A DNA stretch of 64,000 nt from Allodiplogaster sudhausi (GCA_945643635.1 CALZFC010000043.1:803501-867500), one strand, 5' to 3'. Positions 25,395 to 38,230 are shown, counted from the stretch's first letter. Numbers and translations are program-made. Notes: generated by a model not told the origin, from the sequence alone.

Positions 25395-27863
25395 TACTTC
25401 AAAACCACGATCTCACAGCTGCATTGTTTTAATATTAAGATTAGAATGAGTTTCGAAACCATCATTTTCATCTGTTTAACCTTCCATCAGTGTTTTTTTT
25501 TTACTTCTTACAAAAATAAATTCTTAAGGTGTATGTAGCAGCACTACATTCTTGTACCGATTCCTTTGAGCTGTTTACTTCATATTTCGACTTTAAGGGT
25601 GCTTTTTCTAACTTGAATAGTTGTGTCCAAATCTTTGGGAAGTCAGATTTGTATCCTTTTGTGCATGATTCGAACTCTGAAAGATCGCGAGAATCACATC
25701 TACGTGTGCTCACCGCAGGGAAAATCCGAATCTTCTTTTCATTATCCCAGCGCTTTAATTGTAATCACATATGTACTAGGTTTTCCTTAAATTTTTTTTT
25801 GTTTTTTTTTCTCAATAGTCATAATACATTTATGTTCAATAAATGATAGATCAGCCTGACAAATAATGAAGGTAAATGAAGAAGTTAGCTTCAGTTCTGG
25901 GTAGACACACGATGAGAAGATGAGTGAACGAGAGAACGAGAGACTATACGAGATGGACGGGATGTGCGCACGAAGAAGCGAGAATTTTCAAGGGAGAAAG
26001 AGAAAGAGAGAGAGAGAGAGTGTCGTAAAACTCTATATTTGAAAATTGTAAATTGTTCTTTTTTACAAACGCTCAAAGAGATCAAACTAATTCTGCTGAC
26101 ATAATGTGAATGACAAGCAGGCAGCAAAGGCAGCTACTTCCAAGCACAAGTTGCCATTGAAATAGCCTCGGGCACCTATAGAGCAAATGTAGAATGGGAA
26201 TTACGGAGATTCAGAACCCAGAGAATTAGAGAGACCTTCAAAGGACGAAGGGAAAGAAAATGGAAAAGAAGAAAAGGAGAAGGTTGAATTCAGCTTCTTC
26301 CGTCCATTGTAATCCATGGCTAGGGAAGGTTTCTTTCGCTTCTTTTTTCGCATGGCCACAAAAGGAAAATTGCTTCAAATATCTCGTTTACGTCAAATTT
26401 ATCAGCTTCTTGTTCGAGGAATTCGGCTTCTAACGAAAATGCTGCCGTACAAGTAAACTTGGAAAAAAACTTCTTTGAAATATGATAGGTCAGAAATCAG
26501 AACTTTGGGCGTTTGCGTATAAAAAATACATTTTGAAACTACCTTCAAAATCCTTTCAAATTCTTCCCTTCAGATTATTTTGTTTTGTGAAACTGGCATA
26601 AGTCACATGAAGATTAGTAGCTCGGCATCAGTTGAAAAAAAGAAATTTAACTTCTGTTTCAGCAAAAAAAAAAAAAAAAAGATTTTTTTTTGCCCTATTA
26701 CAGAGAATCCACGGCATCTTTGCATCAACGTGACTAGCAAATTGATTACCCCCCCCTCCCATTTATTATTAACGTCTGGCTGAGAAGTGATTTAGTTTGC
26801 TGCCTTGTGCTAGTCATCCCACCCTTGCAAAATACGCCATTACATTTGATATGATAGATTTCCCCATCTTCATAGAGCCGTGAAAGTGAACTTTCTGTGA
26901 ACTTTCTTACGATTAAATGTCCTTCACGAGGTATTTCTTGAGATTAATCCTTTACGGAATATTAGTTAAGGGTTTGCGGAAAGATTGGAAGAGTTAAGCT
27001 AACGCATGGATGTTTCAAGTTTAGCAATCGCTGAAAGCGCAGTTTGTCTCCGAGGCATCCTACTAGGCAAGCTTATTTTCCTTCGTTAGATGAACAATTA
27101 GTTGTTGTTGACGGGCAGCGTCCTGGAGAAGGGGAAAAGGGCGGAGATGGAAAGGGCTCTCGCTTCCATTCTCTCTCCCCTTTCATCCATCTCCTCTGCT
27201 ATTTCGCTGCTTAATATCCATCCACTACAGAATACGCAGGACAAGCCTTTCAGACGCACTCTGAAACTCGAGCTTTTCTTCCAGCATGCGCTCAAAGTGT
27301 TACAACCCATCATAAGCTTCTCTCGTCACCATCTCATTCTCTCTCTCACTCTCTCACTCTCTCTCTCTCACTCTCTATCTCTCTCTTTCACTCTCTCACT
27401 CTCTCTCACTCTCTGATCGTTTCCCGTATCTCTTCATAAGTCAAAGCTCCATTGACTGGTTGCCCCTATCCCATGTATATCTCCTCTACTGATAGCTTGC
27501 CCAGTCGCCTTTCCTCTGTCTGATACATACAACAAGAATGGTAAGCGTCGGAACTTCGCACTCTCCTCTTTTCCTTTCATCGATGGGTAGAGAATGTCAG
27601 TTTGTTTGGCTGGTATGAGATTGTTGTGAGGATGTTATTGCTGGGATGGCGGATTTTTCTTGCTGTTCCTATTCTTGAGAAGACACCCGACACCCTTGGC
27701 GGGCACATCAATTCCCCTCCCTTCCATTCCAAGAATCTTTCCCTTTTCTGCTTCTTCCTCTTTCTCATCTCTCTGATCCAGAGCCTAAAAGTTGAATTGA
27801 TTGAGTATTCTTGAACAAAGATCTCGCAGTTGTTCATGTACTAATTATTGCCACATAATATAG
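25395..27863. other. Spacer before the arrestin gene
   Basis: AT-rich and without a recognised gene. It has homopolymer runs at 26665-26690 and a (CT)n/(CACT)n tract at 27335-27415. A plus-strand open stretch at 27135-27325 (ERALASILSPLSSISSAISLL) is non-repetitive, but I could not identify it. Confidence 0.5.
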
Positions 27864-29004
27864 ATGCCAACGGTCCGCTTGAATATTGTCTTCACTCAGA
27901 ATCGATTTATGGCTGGTGATTTGTTGCGAGCTAAGGTTAGTTTTTTTTGCTCAAAGCAAGTTTTAAGAAATAATAAAAAGCGCTTTACAGACCGTTAATT
28001 ATGACATACACAATACAAATGATTAGACAGTCAAACTATTTTTCTAATTCTTTTATTATTAGATTTTACTGGACTCCAGCGACCCTGATACAGTAATCGA
28101 AAGCCTTACTGCTCATATCAAAGGAATGGGGAGGACCGGATGGGTTAACATCCACACTGATAAGATCTTTGAAAGCGAAAAGGTGAGTGCTCTTTGGTTT
28201 ATCGTTCTCCAGGAGTTCAGATGGCGTTCTGCAATTATGAATTGTAAACGTTTTCCGTAACCTTCGATTTGTACCCTGCAAAAATAATGGCTTGTCCGAA
28301 AATTGAGGAAAGAAACCAAATTATCTAATTGACACTTCCTTTAATGTATGTATGTATACAAATGTACACATATGTACATACACAGGCAAAATATTTAAAA
28401 TGAGTGATGATTGCAAAAATTAAAACAAATTTAACCCAGCTATTTTTAAGTGACTTTTTAATTATATCTCATCTTTAAAGAATTATTTGGACAAGTTGTT
28501 TGTTGTCTGCACCCAGACATCCCTGAGCACTGGAAGGCATCATTTCTATATCCAGGCAAGGAACAAACTTGTACTTACAATCATTCTTCTGAACTCTCTC
28601 ATCTAGACTGAGATCCCGGAAACAGCACCGTCGAGTTATGAAAGCCAATATGGAGTTACCCGATATGAAGTGAAGCTAAGACTGCTCTCCAATACTGAAC
28701 AGGTGATATAGAGTGAGGAATTGCAATATTCAATAATCAAGTAGACTTTGATCACTGAAGAAAGCTGCATTTCGCAGGCAAGCTGCTCCCAAGTTTTTCC
28801 ATTCTTCGTTGTTTCTCGCTCATTCCTAAGCGAACTCCCGTCGAATCTCCTAACCCCCATTGACTATGCAGATGAGGTCCATAATTCTTTTTCTCTCTCC
28901 TTCTCTCTCTCGGCTCTCTTTCCCTCTCCCTCTCATCCCTACATATGTCTCTTTCTCTCCCTATTTCTTTTTCTATCCCTATGTCTCTCCCTCTCTTTGG
29001 CTCC

Positions 29005-29052
<48 letters not shown>

Positions 29053-29718
29053 ATCTTCCAGATAGACTTCATGTGCTGCACTCTTCCCTTCGGAACAGTT
29101 GCAGTGAAAGTGCACTTGGACCGCACTGGATTCGTCCTTGGCGAGGTCTCTTAAAATGTCTGCAAACAGGCTATAAAGTACATATATGTATGTAACTACA
29201 GGCTATCGAGCCAAGAATCACAATCTCTAACGACAGTCGCAAGAAATTGAAGGAGCTCAAACTTAGTTTACTGCTGAAAACACAGTTCGAGGTTGTCTTC
29301 CTGCTATTCTGGAAATCTGCCATTAAGAAAAGGTTGATTTGTTGTCTAGGCTCGCAGTCGGTACGAGCATGTTGATGAGAAGAAGTTGAGTGAGCAGACA
29401 ATCGACTCTGCCCTTCTTGGCGTGCTCAGGCCTAGAGCTATTTCTGTTCCTTTTTCTTCTTCTTTCTTTCTTTTTTTTATCTCAACTTAGTGTCTCTGCA
29501 CTCTTGTTCTCTCTCTCTCTCTCTCTCTCGCTCTCTCTTTTTAGCAAGATCTGCCTGGTTGCCGTCTTCGGTTGCCAGAAGATGCCCCTCCCACTCAGAA
29601 CTACAAGAGCAAGAGTGGAGATGTCTCTATCATCACCATCCATTACGTTCTCAAGCTCACTGCCCTGCCTGGTCATCTTTTCCTCCATTACAACTCTGTC
29701 GATCATTTCTCTCCATAA
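27864..29718 (+). CDS. Alpha-arrestin (arrestin domain-containing protein), short form
   Basis: Arrestin-fold adaptor, a family that links membrane receptors and transporters to ubiquitin ligases and endocytosis. Nine exons (27864-27935, 28063-28182, 28481-28555, 28607-28702, 28778-28876, 29062-29145, 29202-29291, 29350-29421, 29545-29718) give 293 residues, every exon ending in phase 0. The N-terminal arrestin domain includes QNRFMAGDLL, the SSYESQYGVTRYEVK strand (family: SSFEG..G.VRY.V) and NLLTPIDYADE. The C-terminal domain begins CCTLPFGTVAVKVHLDRTGF (family: LDR.GYVPGE). It ends HYNSVDHFSP with no PPxY motif, which most alpha-arrestins use to bind NEDD4-type ligases. The third intron uses a GC donor (28556). 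An acceptor directly precedes the ATG. Confidence 0.85.
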
Positions 29719-29994
29719 GAATTGCGTGAGCGATTCTGACAACAAAATGAGAAAGTTTTAAACAGTAAAAGTAATCCAGAGTCCCTCGCTCACAAGGGAA
29801 GCCTCTTTCCATAACCCAGCCAATCGCAATCTGAGTAATTTTCCTATGTAGTACTCCTCGAAAAATGAGTCCTAACCTGTTTTAAAACTGCGCTCGTCGC
29901 TTTTGCGATTTTATATGAATTTTGTAAAAATGAATAAAATTTACATTTGAAATGCTCATCCTTGATCAGCCGTTTACTTTGGCCTTGAAACAGG

Positions 29995-30066
29995 GCCAGC
30001 GAGGCGCAGTGGGTTACGATTCTGACTTCAATTTTCGAGGTCAAGGGTTCGATTCCCTTCGGTTGC
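29995..30066 (+). other. tRNA-like module 1, left arm
   Basis: A box GGCGCAGTGGGTTA, perfect B box GGTTCGATTCC inside a 5-bp T-stem (AAGGG/CCCTT), and an acceptor-like 7-mer pairing at 5 of 7 positions. A TTTTTT run follows within 12 nt. The anticodon arm does not fold, so it is a tRNA-derived promoter, not a tRNA. Confidence 0.6.
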
Positions 30067-31093
30067 AAAATTTTTTGCTGCTTTTGTTTTGTTAAAAGTA
30101 AAAACAAAGGGCATACTTAAGAGAGCCTCTCTGTAAGGATCAAGCTGCCCTCAATGGGGACCTGCCCCGGCGCAAAAAAATCCGATTCAGTTATCCAAAA
30201 TTTAATTAGGGGTACCCATACGCACTGTAAGGAAAATTAGTAGATCAATTTTGTTATAAAAGTTTTTTCCTTGTCTAAGCATGAAAAAGTAAGGAAAAAG
30301 TCTAATTCGCCATAACTTTCTTTAATAGCAATATTTTTCAATTTTCTTTTTTTTATTGGCATCCCCGTCGAATTCTAAACAAGAGACCTTTAAATGTCTT
30401 TCGAAAAATATTTCATTTTCATATTGAAAAATTATTTTATATATTTCAATTTGACCGTTGAATACCTTATACTCAAAACGTTTTGGGTACTATATCTCAA
30501 ATTGTAGAGCATTAAAAACTGTATAACACATCTTCTTTTCGTTTAGCCTGGATGTCCCCTAAGCTGTTAAAAATGGGCTCAAATAGGGGCACCTCGGAGA
30601 TGAACGATTCAAGGAATGCGTGAAGAAATGGTTAAATTCTTGTTTAAACATACAGTGAACCTCTTCATTCGATTCAGCGCTTGTTTCTTGTCATAATAGC
30701 TATATATCATAATTCATAAAACTATCATTTTCCACGAGGAAAACTCATTTTTCGATTTTTCTACCATGAACAGAAAATGACCTAAAACTATTCGAATCGC
30801 TATATTTTCGACAAATTCAAAGACTACAGAATATGAATGGCACTATTCTGTACGCGACAAAAGTCTCTACAGCATACATCCTTTACATCTGGATAGGACG
30901 TCCCTACCAATGACTATATCAATTTTCCCACGGCTGTCGCGTCAACACTGACAGATCCTCATTTTACAACTTTTCGTGCAATCTTAATGTTTCTTGCTCA
31001 TCCAATACACCATTCTGCTCCACAAAGCATCCTGAAGTGAGAACGGATGTTTATTTTGCATATTTCCCGTGGAAAAAGCCCGCAAAAGGGTTT

Positions 31094-31155
31094 GCATGCG
31101 CGCGGAATTGAACCCGCGACCTATGACATTCGACGTGCACAACCAATACGCCCAA
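31094..31155 (-). other. tRNA-like module 2, left arm
   Basis: Minus-strand A-box-like GGGCGTATTGGTTG and perfect B box GGTTCAATTCC with a good T-stem (GCGG/CCGC). Confidence 0.5.
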
Positions 31156-31892
31156 ATTACATTTTAAAATTCATTTCTCGAGACTCCTTGAACCAATTTT
31201 AAAGGTTGAACTATCAATCGATAGCTATTTTTTCGCTCTATCGAAATAAAAATATCCGCCAAAAAGTGTTAAATGATTTTAAGGCAGAATAAGACGGCAA
31301 CATATTCGAACACAAAAAAGTATATCAAGCAATTTATTCATGAAGACATGATGTATGGGAAAGTTGTTCGTCTTCGCGAAAGCTATCTAATAGTAGTTTA
31401 TGAAATGTGGTGATGATGTGCACATGCGAGAAATAGCGGCTGCGGAACTGGCCTCCCAAAAAATTAAATTAGCAAAGCCCCTCAGGGCACTTTTCCTGTA
31501 CTATTATCAATATTGAGGACATACCATGTCAGCCACTATTTATCTTCCCATTGGGTACCGGAAAAGTGCCCTGAGGGGCTTTGCAAATTTAATTTTTTGG
31601 GAGGCCAGTTCCGCAGCCGCTATTTGTGTGCATCATCACCACATTTCATAAACTGCTATTAGATAGCTTTCGCGAAGACGAACAACTTTCCCATACATCA
31701 CTTCTTCATGAATAAATTGCTTGATATACTTTTTTGTGTTCGAATATTTTGGCGTCTTATTCTGCCTTAACATCATTTAACACTTTTTGGCGGATATTTT
31801 TTTTTCGATAGAGCGAAAAAATAGCTATCGATTAATAGTTCAACCTTTATAATTGGTTCAAGGAGTCTCGAGAAATGAATTTTAAAATGTAA

Positions 31893-31955
31893 TTTGGGCG
31901 TATTGGTTGTGCACGTCGAATGTCATAGGTCGCAGGTTCAATTCCGCGCGCATGC
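31893..31955 (+). other. tRNA-like module 2, right arm
   Basis: Inverted copy of the left-arm module; one substitution (gcagg for gcggg) weakens the T-stem. Confidence 0.5.
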
Positions 31956-32920
31956 AAACCCTTTTGCGGGCTTTTACCACGGGACATATGCAAAATAAAC
32001 AGCCGTTATGACTTCAGGATGCTTTGTGGAGCAGAATGGTGTATTGGATGAGCAGGAAACATTAAGATTGCACGAAAAGTTGTAAAATGCGGATCTGTCA
32101 GTGTTGACGCGACAGCCGTGGGAAAATCGATATAGTCGTTGGTAGGGACGTCCTATTCAGATGTAAAGGATGTATGCTGTAGAGAATGTTGTCGCGCACA
32201 GAATAGTGCTATTCATATTCTGTAGTCTTTGAATTTGTCGAAAATATAGCGATTCGAATAGTTTTAGGTCATTTTCTGTCCATGGTAAAAAAATCGAAAA
32301 ATGAGTTTTGTTCGTGGAAAACGATAGTTTTATGAATTATGATATATAGCTATTATGACAAGAAACAAGCGCTGAATCGAATGAAGAGGTTCACTGTATG
32401 TTTAAACAAGAATTTAACCATTTCTTCACGCATTCCTTGAATCGTTCATCTCCGAGGTGCCCCTATTTGAGCCCATTTTTAACAGCTTAGGGGACATCCA
32501 GGCTAAACGAAAAGAAGATGTGTTATACAGTTTTTAATGCTCTACAATTTGAGATATAGTACCCAAAACGTTTTGAGTATAAGGTATTCAACGGTCAAAT
32601 TGAAATATATAAAATAATTTTTCAATATGAAAATGAAATATTTTTCGAAAGACATTTAAAGGTCTCTTGTTTAGAATTCGACGGGGATGCCAATAAAAAA
32701 AAGAAAATTGAAAAATATTGATTTTGAAGCGAGATACATCAAATCACAAAATATCCATACATTTAACTGTTCACGCAAGAATATTTTTGGAAAAAAAAGT
32801 TTTATCATTTATTCTTGTTACTGGGGCCCAGTGCCATGTCCGACAACGTTTTCGCTCTCGAAATCGAACATCTGGATCTGGGGCAGGCCCTACTGGAGGC
32901 ATACAGAGAGGCTCTCTTAA

Positions 32921-33146
32921 GTGCATTTTAAAATCTCTGTATGGAATGCTTCGTCACATCCTATCACATCTGCTAGCATCTTCTCTATATATTCCAATCG
33001 CAATAAATTTTTGAGAGTCGTAAGACCACTTTCGGGTCGCAATTCATGATAAAGTGAACATGTTGCGAAAAATTTTTTTTATAGAGAATACCACAAAATT
33101 ATCATAAAATTTGTTTTACATGCACTCAAAACATTTTAAAATGCAC
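32921..33146. mobile_element. 226-bp TTAA-flanked MITE nested in the right palindrome arm
   Basis: The inverted ends GTGCATTTTAAAAT match exactly, and each side is flanked by TTAA (32917-32920 and 33147-33150), the piggyBac-superfamily target duplication. The left arm has the corresponding empty site, a single TTAA at 30117-30120 between the same flanks (gcatac and gagagcctctctg). It inserted after the arms formed. Confidence 0.85.
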
Positions 33147-33200
33147 TTAAGTATGCCCTTTGTTTTTACTTTTAACAAAACAAAAGCAGCAAAAAATTTT

Positions 33201-33272
33201 GCAACCGAAGGGAATCGAACCCTTGACCTCGAAAATTGAAGTCAGAATCGTAACCCACTGCGCCTCGCTGGC
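33201..33272 (-). other. tRNA-like module 1, right arm
   Basis: Inverted copy of 29995-30066, with A and B boxes unchanged. Confidence 0.6.
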
Positions 33273-33468
33273 CCTGTTTCACGGCCAAAGTAAACGGCTG
33301 ATCAAGGATGAGCATTTCAAATGTAAATTTTATTCATTTTTACAAAATTCATATAAAATCGCAAATGCGACGAGCGCAGTTTTAAAACAGGTTAGGACTC
33401 ATTTTTCGAGGAGTACTACATAGGAAAATTACTCAGATTGCGATTGGCTGGGTTATGGAAAGAGGCTT

Positions 33469-34318
33469 GTCAGTAGTCGGATAAATATGCGATTAAATAT
33501 GCTTTTAAATGTTTTTGCACCTGCCATTCCAAGAGTCGAATCAGCATCTGACTCCTTTTAGGAATTGAATTCGAGATTCCGATCCTCGTGACAGCGGCGC
33601 AAAGCAGAAGGAACGAAGGGAACACAAGTGACGGCATGCCCAGTCCCTCTCACTAAGGCATAGGAGGATGACAGAGAAGCACTAGTCATCAAAGGAAGGA
33701 GAGAGAGAGAGAGCGAGAGAGGGAACGAGAGAGAGCGAGTAACAGAGAAACAGAGAGAGAAACAGAGAGAGAGACAGAGAGAGGCGATTAGAGAGAGATA
33801 GATAGATAGAGAGAGATAGAGAGAGTGGGAGAGAGAGAGGGAGAGAGAGAGTGCCAATTAGTCATGACCTGTACTCTTTTGTCTGCATGTTTCCGCTCTA
33901 TTTGATGCCGTTACTTGAGAAATGATGATGACAGTTCTCTTTCTTTTAATCGTTCCACGCTTTCTTTCAAGCTCTCTTTTCTTCTCTGACCAGCTTCCTC
34001 CTATTCCTATCTTTCATCTAAATCTTCATCGGTCTCCTTTGAGATTCTCTGTTGAGATCTTGCAAGTTCCGATGAGTCGAGTCTTGGATAGTCCATTTCC
34101 TCCGATTAGCTCATATTCATGGTAAATGAGTAATTAAAGCAACATTTTTCTTCCAAATAAGACTCTTCTCTTCCATTTTTGCGTGGAGAATTACATTCAG
34201 GTCAGCTGGATTTTGATTCCTACAGCAAAAAATAAGTTTGCCGAATTCGTGTATTATATTGACGTTTGCATTTTTTTTCCCTCCATCCATATCGCTTTGC
34301 CAATTCTCGCGCTCTTTC

Positions 34319-34359
<41 letters not shown>

Positions 34360-35356
34360 CTCTCTCTCTCGCTCTCTCTGTCTTTCCTTTTCCCTATCTC
34401 TGCTTCTCTACTACGAATGTGCATGGCAGTCAATGTAGAAAAACTGCACTCGCAGGACGTCTTATTTCAATATATTTATTACATCCTCGCTCTGCCTTAT
34501 TTATCTTGCCTCTTCATTTCAAATCCCCGTGAAAATTTATCTTTAGCCGAGCTTGGCTACCCAGTCGTGCTATTGATAGGGGCTTCGTGTTTTAGTCGAA
34601 TGAACATTGTTATCTCTCTTTCTCTCTCTCTCTCTATCCGTTCTCTCCCCCCCCCCTCTCCCACTCTTTCGCATACCTGTTTCTCATTGTCAACTGAATC
34701 CTAGCCTCCTAAAGCCAATCCTATATTTTTTCACAGAACACATAGAATTGTATCTCCTTTAGTGTGCAGATATTTTAATTGCAAATCTTTTTTACTCATA
34801 AAAATAATAAAATAATAAGTTTCAATTTTTTTCTACATTATATGCACATATAGAAACACTGAAGTCACAAAGCTGGAAATATTCTTTTCAGGGAAAAAAA
34901 TTCTTACAAATAGTTATCGATGATTATAATGAAAATGCGATACATATATTGTAGCATAGCGACATTGTGGAACAATGAGACAAAGAGAGAGGAAAGTGCT
35001 GAGAGTTGCGAAAGAAGGAGGAAAATGAGGAGAGTCGGAAGAGAAGGGCTGAAGCCAGTCTGCTGCTCGCATCGAATGGGGACGGACACCAGTGCTCTGC
35101 TCTTCTCCCGTCTCTCAACCCTCTATACTCTCTCGTCATCTTTGTTGCCCTTCTTCATATGCTGTCATATCTGAGCGCGTTTCTCTGTCTCGCACATACT
35201 CTCTCCTTTGTATTACCCCCCTCCCCCCTCTCGACACACACACTCTCTGCATATCTTGCACCTTCCGGAACTGCGCAACATTTGTATGTTCAATGAGAGA
35301 AAAGAGTCACGAAGAAAAATATTCAGTTAGAGTGAGAACGTAACAAGAAAGAGAGG

Positions 35357-35409
<53 letters not shown>

Positions 35410-35732
35410 AAGTGAAATGAAGGAGAGAACAAAAGAAGAACGATATCAAACGAGAAAGAGGAGGTGAAAATGGGAGGGAGGAGAAAGAGAGATGGGAAGA
35501 AAGAAAGAAATGGAGAGAGTCTACGTGTCCTTTGCTTGACGAGGCTTGTGTTCTGCGTATTCTGCCAAGCCTCGCGTTCTATTTTCAATTTAGCTTTTCT
35601 TAAGCATCGGCCGAAATAAAATAGGACTGAAAGTGTCTCTTCATTCGGCAGCAGTGGCTTCCCCGCGAGCGGTAGACTCAGAAAGATCAAAGGAATCAGA
35701 AGAAGTTCTCCCAAGGCAGCTTCCTGCTCTGC
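33469..35732. other. Spacer before SLC17A9
   Basis: Contains (GA)n at 33690-33850, (CT)n at 34317-34380 and 34615-34640, and (GA)n at 35360-35406. A plus-strand open stretch at 34395-34610 is non-repetitive but unrecognised. No gene is supported. Confidence 0.5.
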
Positions 35733-36248
35733 ATGCCCAAGATAGATCAATCCACTGGTAGTCCACTCATCGCCGCAACTAAGCTATGGAATGAGTCAGT
35801 TCTCCCTCTCACTCTCTGCCTCTCTTTCTATCTCCTTCTCTCTCTCCTTCCTCTCTTTCACGCTCTGCTTCTCTCTTTATATACCTTTTCCCTCTCTCCG
35901 CTCTCCCCCCTCTCTCCCCCCTCTCCCCCTCTCCCTCTCTCCTCACCCCCTCTCCCTCTCTCCTCTCTCTCCCCCCTCTCCCTCTCTCCTCTCTCCCTCT
36001 CTCCGTCTCTTCTCTCTTCCCCTTCTCTCCCTCTCTCCTCTCTCCCCCTTCTCCCTCTCTCCTCTCCCCCTTCTCTCCCTCTCTCTTTCTTAGCCGCGAT
36101 CGTGAGCGATGGAGTGTGTGTCTCTTCGCTGGCACCGCTCTTCTCTTCTCTGCCCGAGCTGCTCTTCCTATCAGCATCGCCCGCATCGCAGCCGACTTCG
36201 ACTGGAACAAGAGTACTTCGGTAATCTTCCCATCTTGTCCTTTCATCT

Positions 36249-36296
<48 letters not shown>

Positions 36297-36729
36297 CTCT
36301 GTCTCTCTTTATGTTATTGTTTTCCCGTTAGTTTTTTTTTCAATTAAAGGAAAGCGATATTCTGGCCATGAACCGGTTGTTGTGTCCTCCTTTGGTCTGA
36401 TTGCGAGAAGGGGGAGTGTTCGATGTTTCTTTCTATGACAGGGAGCAGTGTTGTCGTCGTTCTTCTGGGGCTATGCCTCGACCCAGCTGGTTGCGGGGTG
36501 GCTGGCAGACCGTCTGGGTGGTCATCGTCTCCTTCCCTCCGCTGCTCTCGTCTGGTCTCTCCTCACTCTCGCCACTCCTCTCTTCCTTGATCTCGCTCAT
36601 CTCACTTCTTATCCCATTCCTATCATCATCTCTCTTCGCATTCTCACTGGCATCGCGCAAGGTTTTTTTTTCGATGTAGGACTTACGACGGCTAGAAAAA
36701 TTAAACGTGAGAGAAGGAGAGTTGAAAAG

Positions 36730-36760
<31 letters not shown>

Positions 36761-36951
36761 GATGTAATATTGAGGTTTCCACATTCCTTCGATGGCTTCC
36801 ATGGTCTCTCGTCATTTGACAGCAACCGAGAAAGGAAGAATCTTCGGATTCGTGTTGGCCGGCTCTCATGTCGGGTAGGCCCTTTCCCTTCTCTTTTTCT
36901 TCTTCGTCAGCTTCTTTTCCCTTTCTCCTGTTTTATTCCTCACCCTCTCTT

Positions 36952-37002
<51 letters not shown>

Positions 37003-37968
37003 CTCTTTCACACCTTTAGAGTTGTGCTGGCTGGTGGAGTTGGTTCTCTTCTACTGGACGCCTCTGGCTGGCGAACGCTTTTCCACGTTGCGGGTTTGCC
37101 ATTTCCATTGTTAATTCAATTCTGCTACTTTGAACGACAGGACTCGTCTCTCTTGCCTGGAGCATGTCATTCCGTGTTCTGACAGAGAATCCCGTCGATC
37201 TCAAACAACCTCTCCCTCTTCTTTCTGTCAGCCATTCCCAATCTTCTTTCTCCTTTAATAAATGAAGTTTAGATGAAAGAGAATGAGGGGGAAAAGAAGA
37301 TGATGATCTTCTCAGAGACAGCTGATATCCCCTGGAAGGCTCTCTTCTCTCATCCCGCTTTCTGGTTAGCATTTTCTATCCTTTCATACACTAAATATAT
37401 ACTTAATTTTTCTCTACTTTTAAATAGCGACAGACTTCTAGGGAATGTGATGTGTTCTGTTACAGGGCAGCAGCAGCTGCTCAGTATGCGGGCGGCAACG
37501 CGTACTACACCATTTTCAACTGGTTGCCTTCTTTCTTTCATGACACATTCCCCGATGCTAAGGTTAGACTCAGAAAGAGAAGTCAGAAAGTAGAGAAAGA
37601 ATGATAAATAGAAAGAGAAAAAAACAGTAAGAGAGAGAAAGAGGAAAGGAGACAGAGGGAAAGAGGGAGCGAGAGACAGAGACAAAGAAAGAGAGTGAGA
37701 GAGAGAGAGGGGAGGTCAATAGAAGAGGGTTGTCATGCAGGGCGTACTGTACAACGTCTTGCCCGGGCTGTGCATCGTGTGCACTTCAGTGGCTTCTCCC
37801 TGCCTGGCCACTCGGCTTCTCTCATCAGGACACTCTCTGACTCGGACACGGAAGATAATCGAGGTACTCTCTCCCTCTCTCTTCATTCTCTCTCCCTTTC
37901 TCACTCCCTCTCTCCCTCTCTCCCCTTCCCCCTTCCTCTCTCTCTGCCTTTCCCTCCCTTTCTCTATC

Positions 37969-38019
<51 letters not shown>

Positions 38020-38230
38020 ACCCTTCCAATTGAGGGTGTTTCTCTGATTGGTCTGGCGATGTGCTTGCTGTTGGTCCCCGGCTGCTCCTCCTTCTGGCCC
38101 GCCCTCGCTCTTCTCTCTCTCGCTCTCGCCTTCCGAGGATTCCACCATGGCGGTGTGTCCGTCAATCCACACGATTTCGCCCCCAATCACACCGGCGCTG
38201 TCTTCGGTTACCATCTCTCTTTCTCTTTCT

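Larger units (their letters stand above)
29799..33468. mobile_element. 3.7-kb near-perfect palindrome (giant foldback element)
   Basis: The outer arms 29799-30116 and 33151-33468, and the inner arms about 30335-31496 and 31560-32715, are inverted copies with few mismatches, around a 63-nt spacer (31497-31559). Between the outer and inner parts the arms carry unrelated sequence (about 30150-30330 against 32720-32890). Two tRNA-like modules occur in each arm. No transposase or other coding sequence is recognised; mirrored open frames in the outer arms span the tRNA-like module and are not genes. No convincing target-site duplication is seen. An assembly artefact is less likely because the arms differ by substitutions and by a nested insertion. 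Confidence 0.85.

Noticed and set aside
24074..25471. Related open frames in both arms of the TA-flanked foldback
   Set aside because: The arms are inverted copies; the frames are short, have no recognised domain and run into the poly-T/tRNA-like region.
27135..27325. Possible MutS-like fragment
   Set aside because: Similarity was only a vague impression of a helical Leu/Ser pattern; no diagnostic motif.
29995..30066. Functional tRNA gene
   Set aside because: Good T arm and A box, but there is no anticodon stem and only 5 of 7 acceptor pairs form.
29844..33423. Identical 87-residue frames in mirror positions
   Set aside because: They belong to the palindrome arms and span the tRNA-like module; no protein family is visible.
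34395..34610. Non-repetitive open frame upstream of SLC17A9
   Set aside because: No splice context, family match or phase-consistent partner exons.
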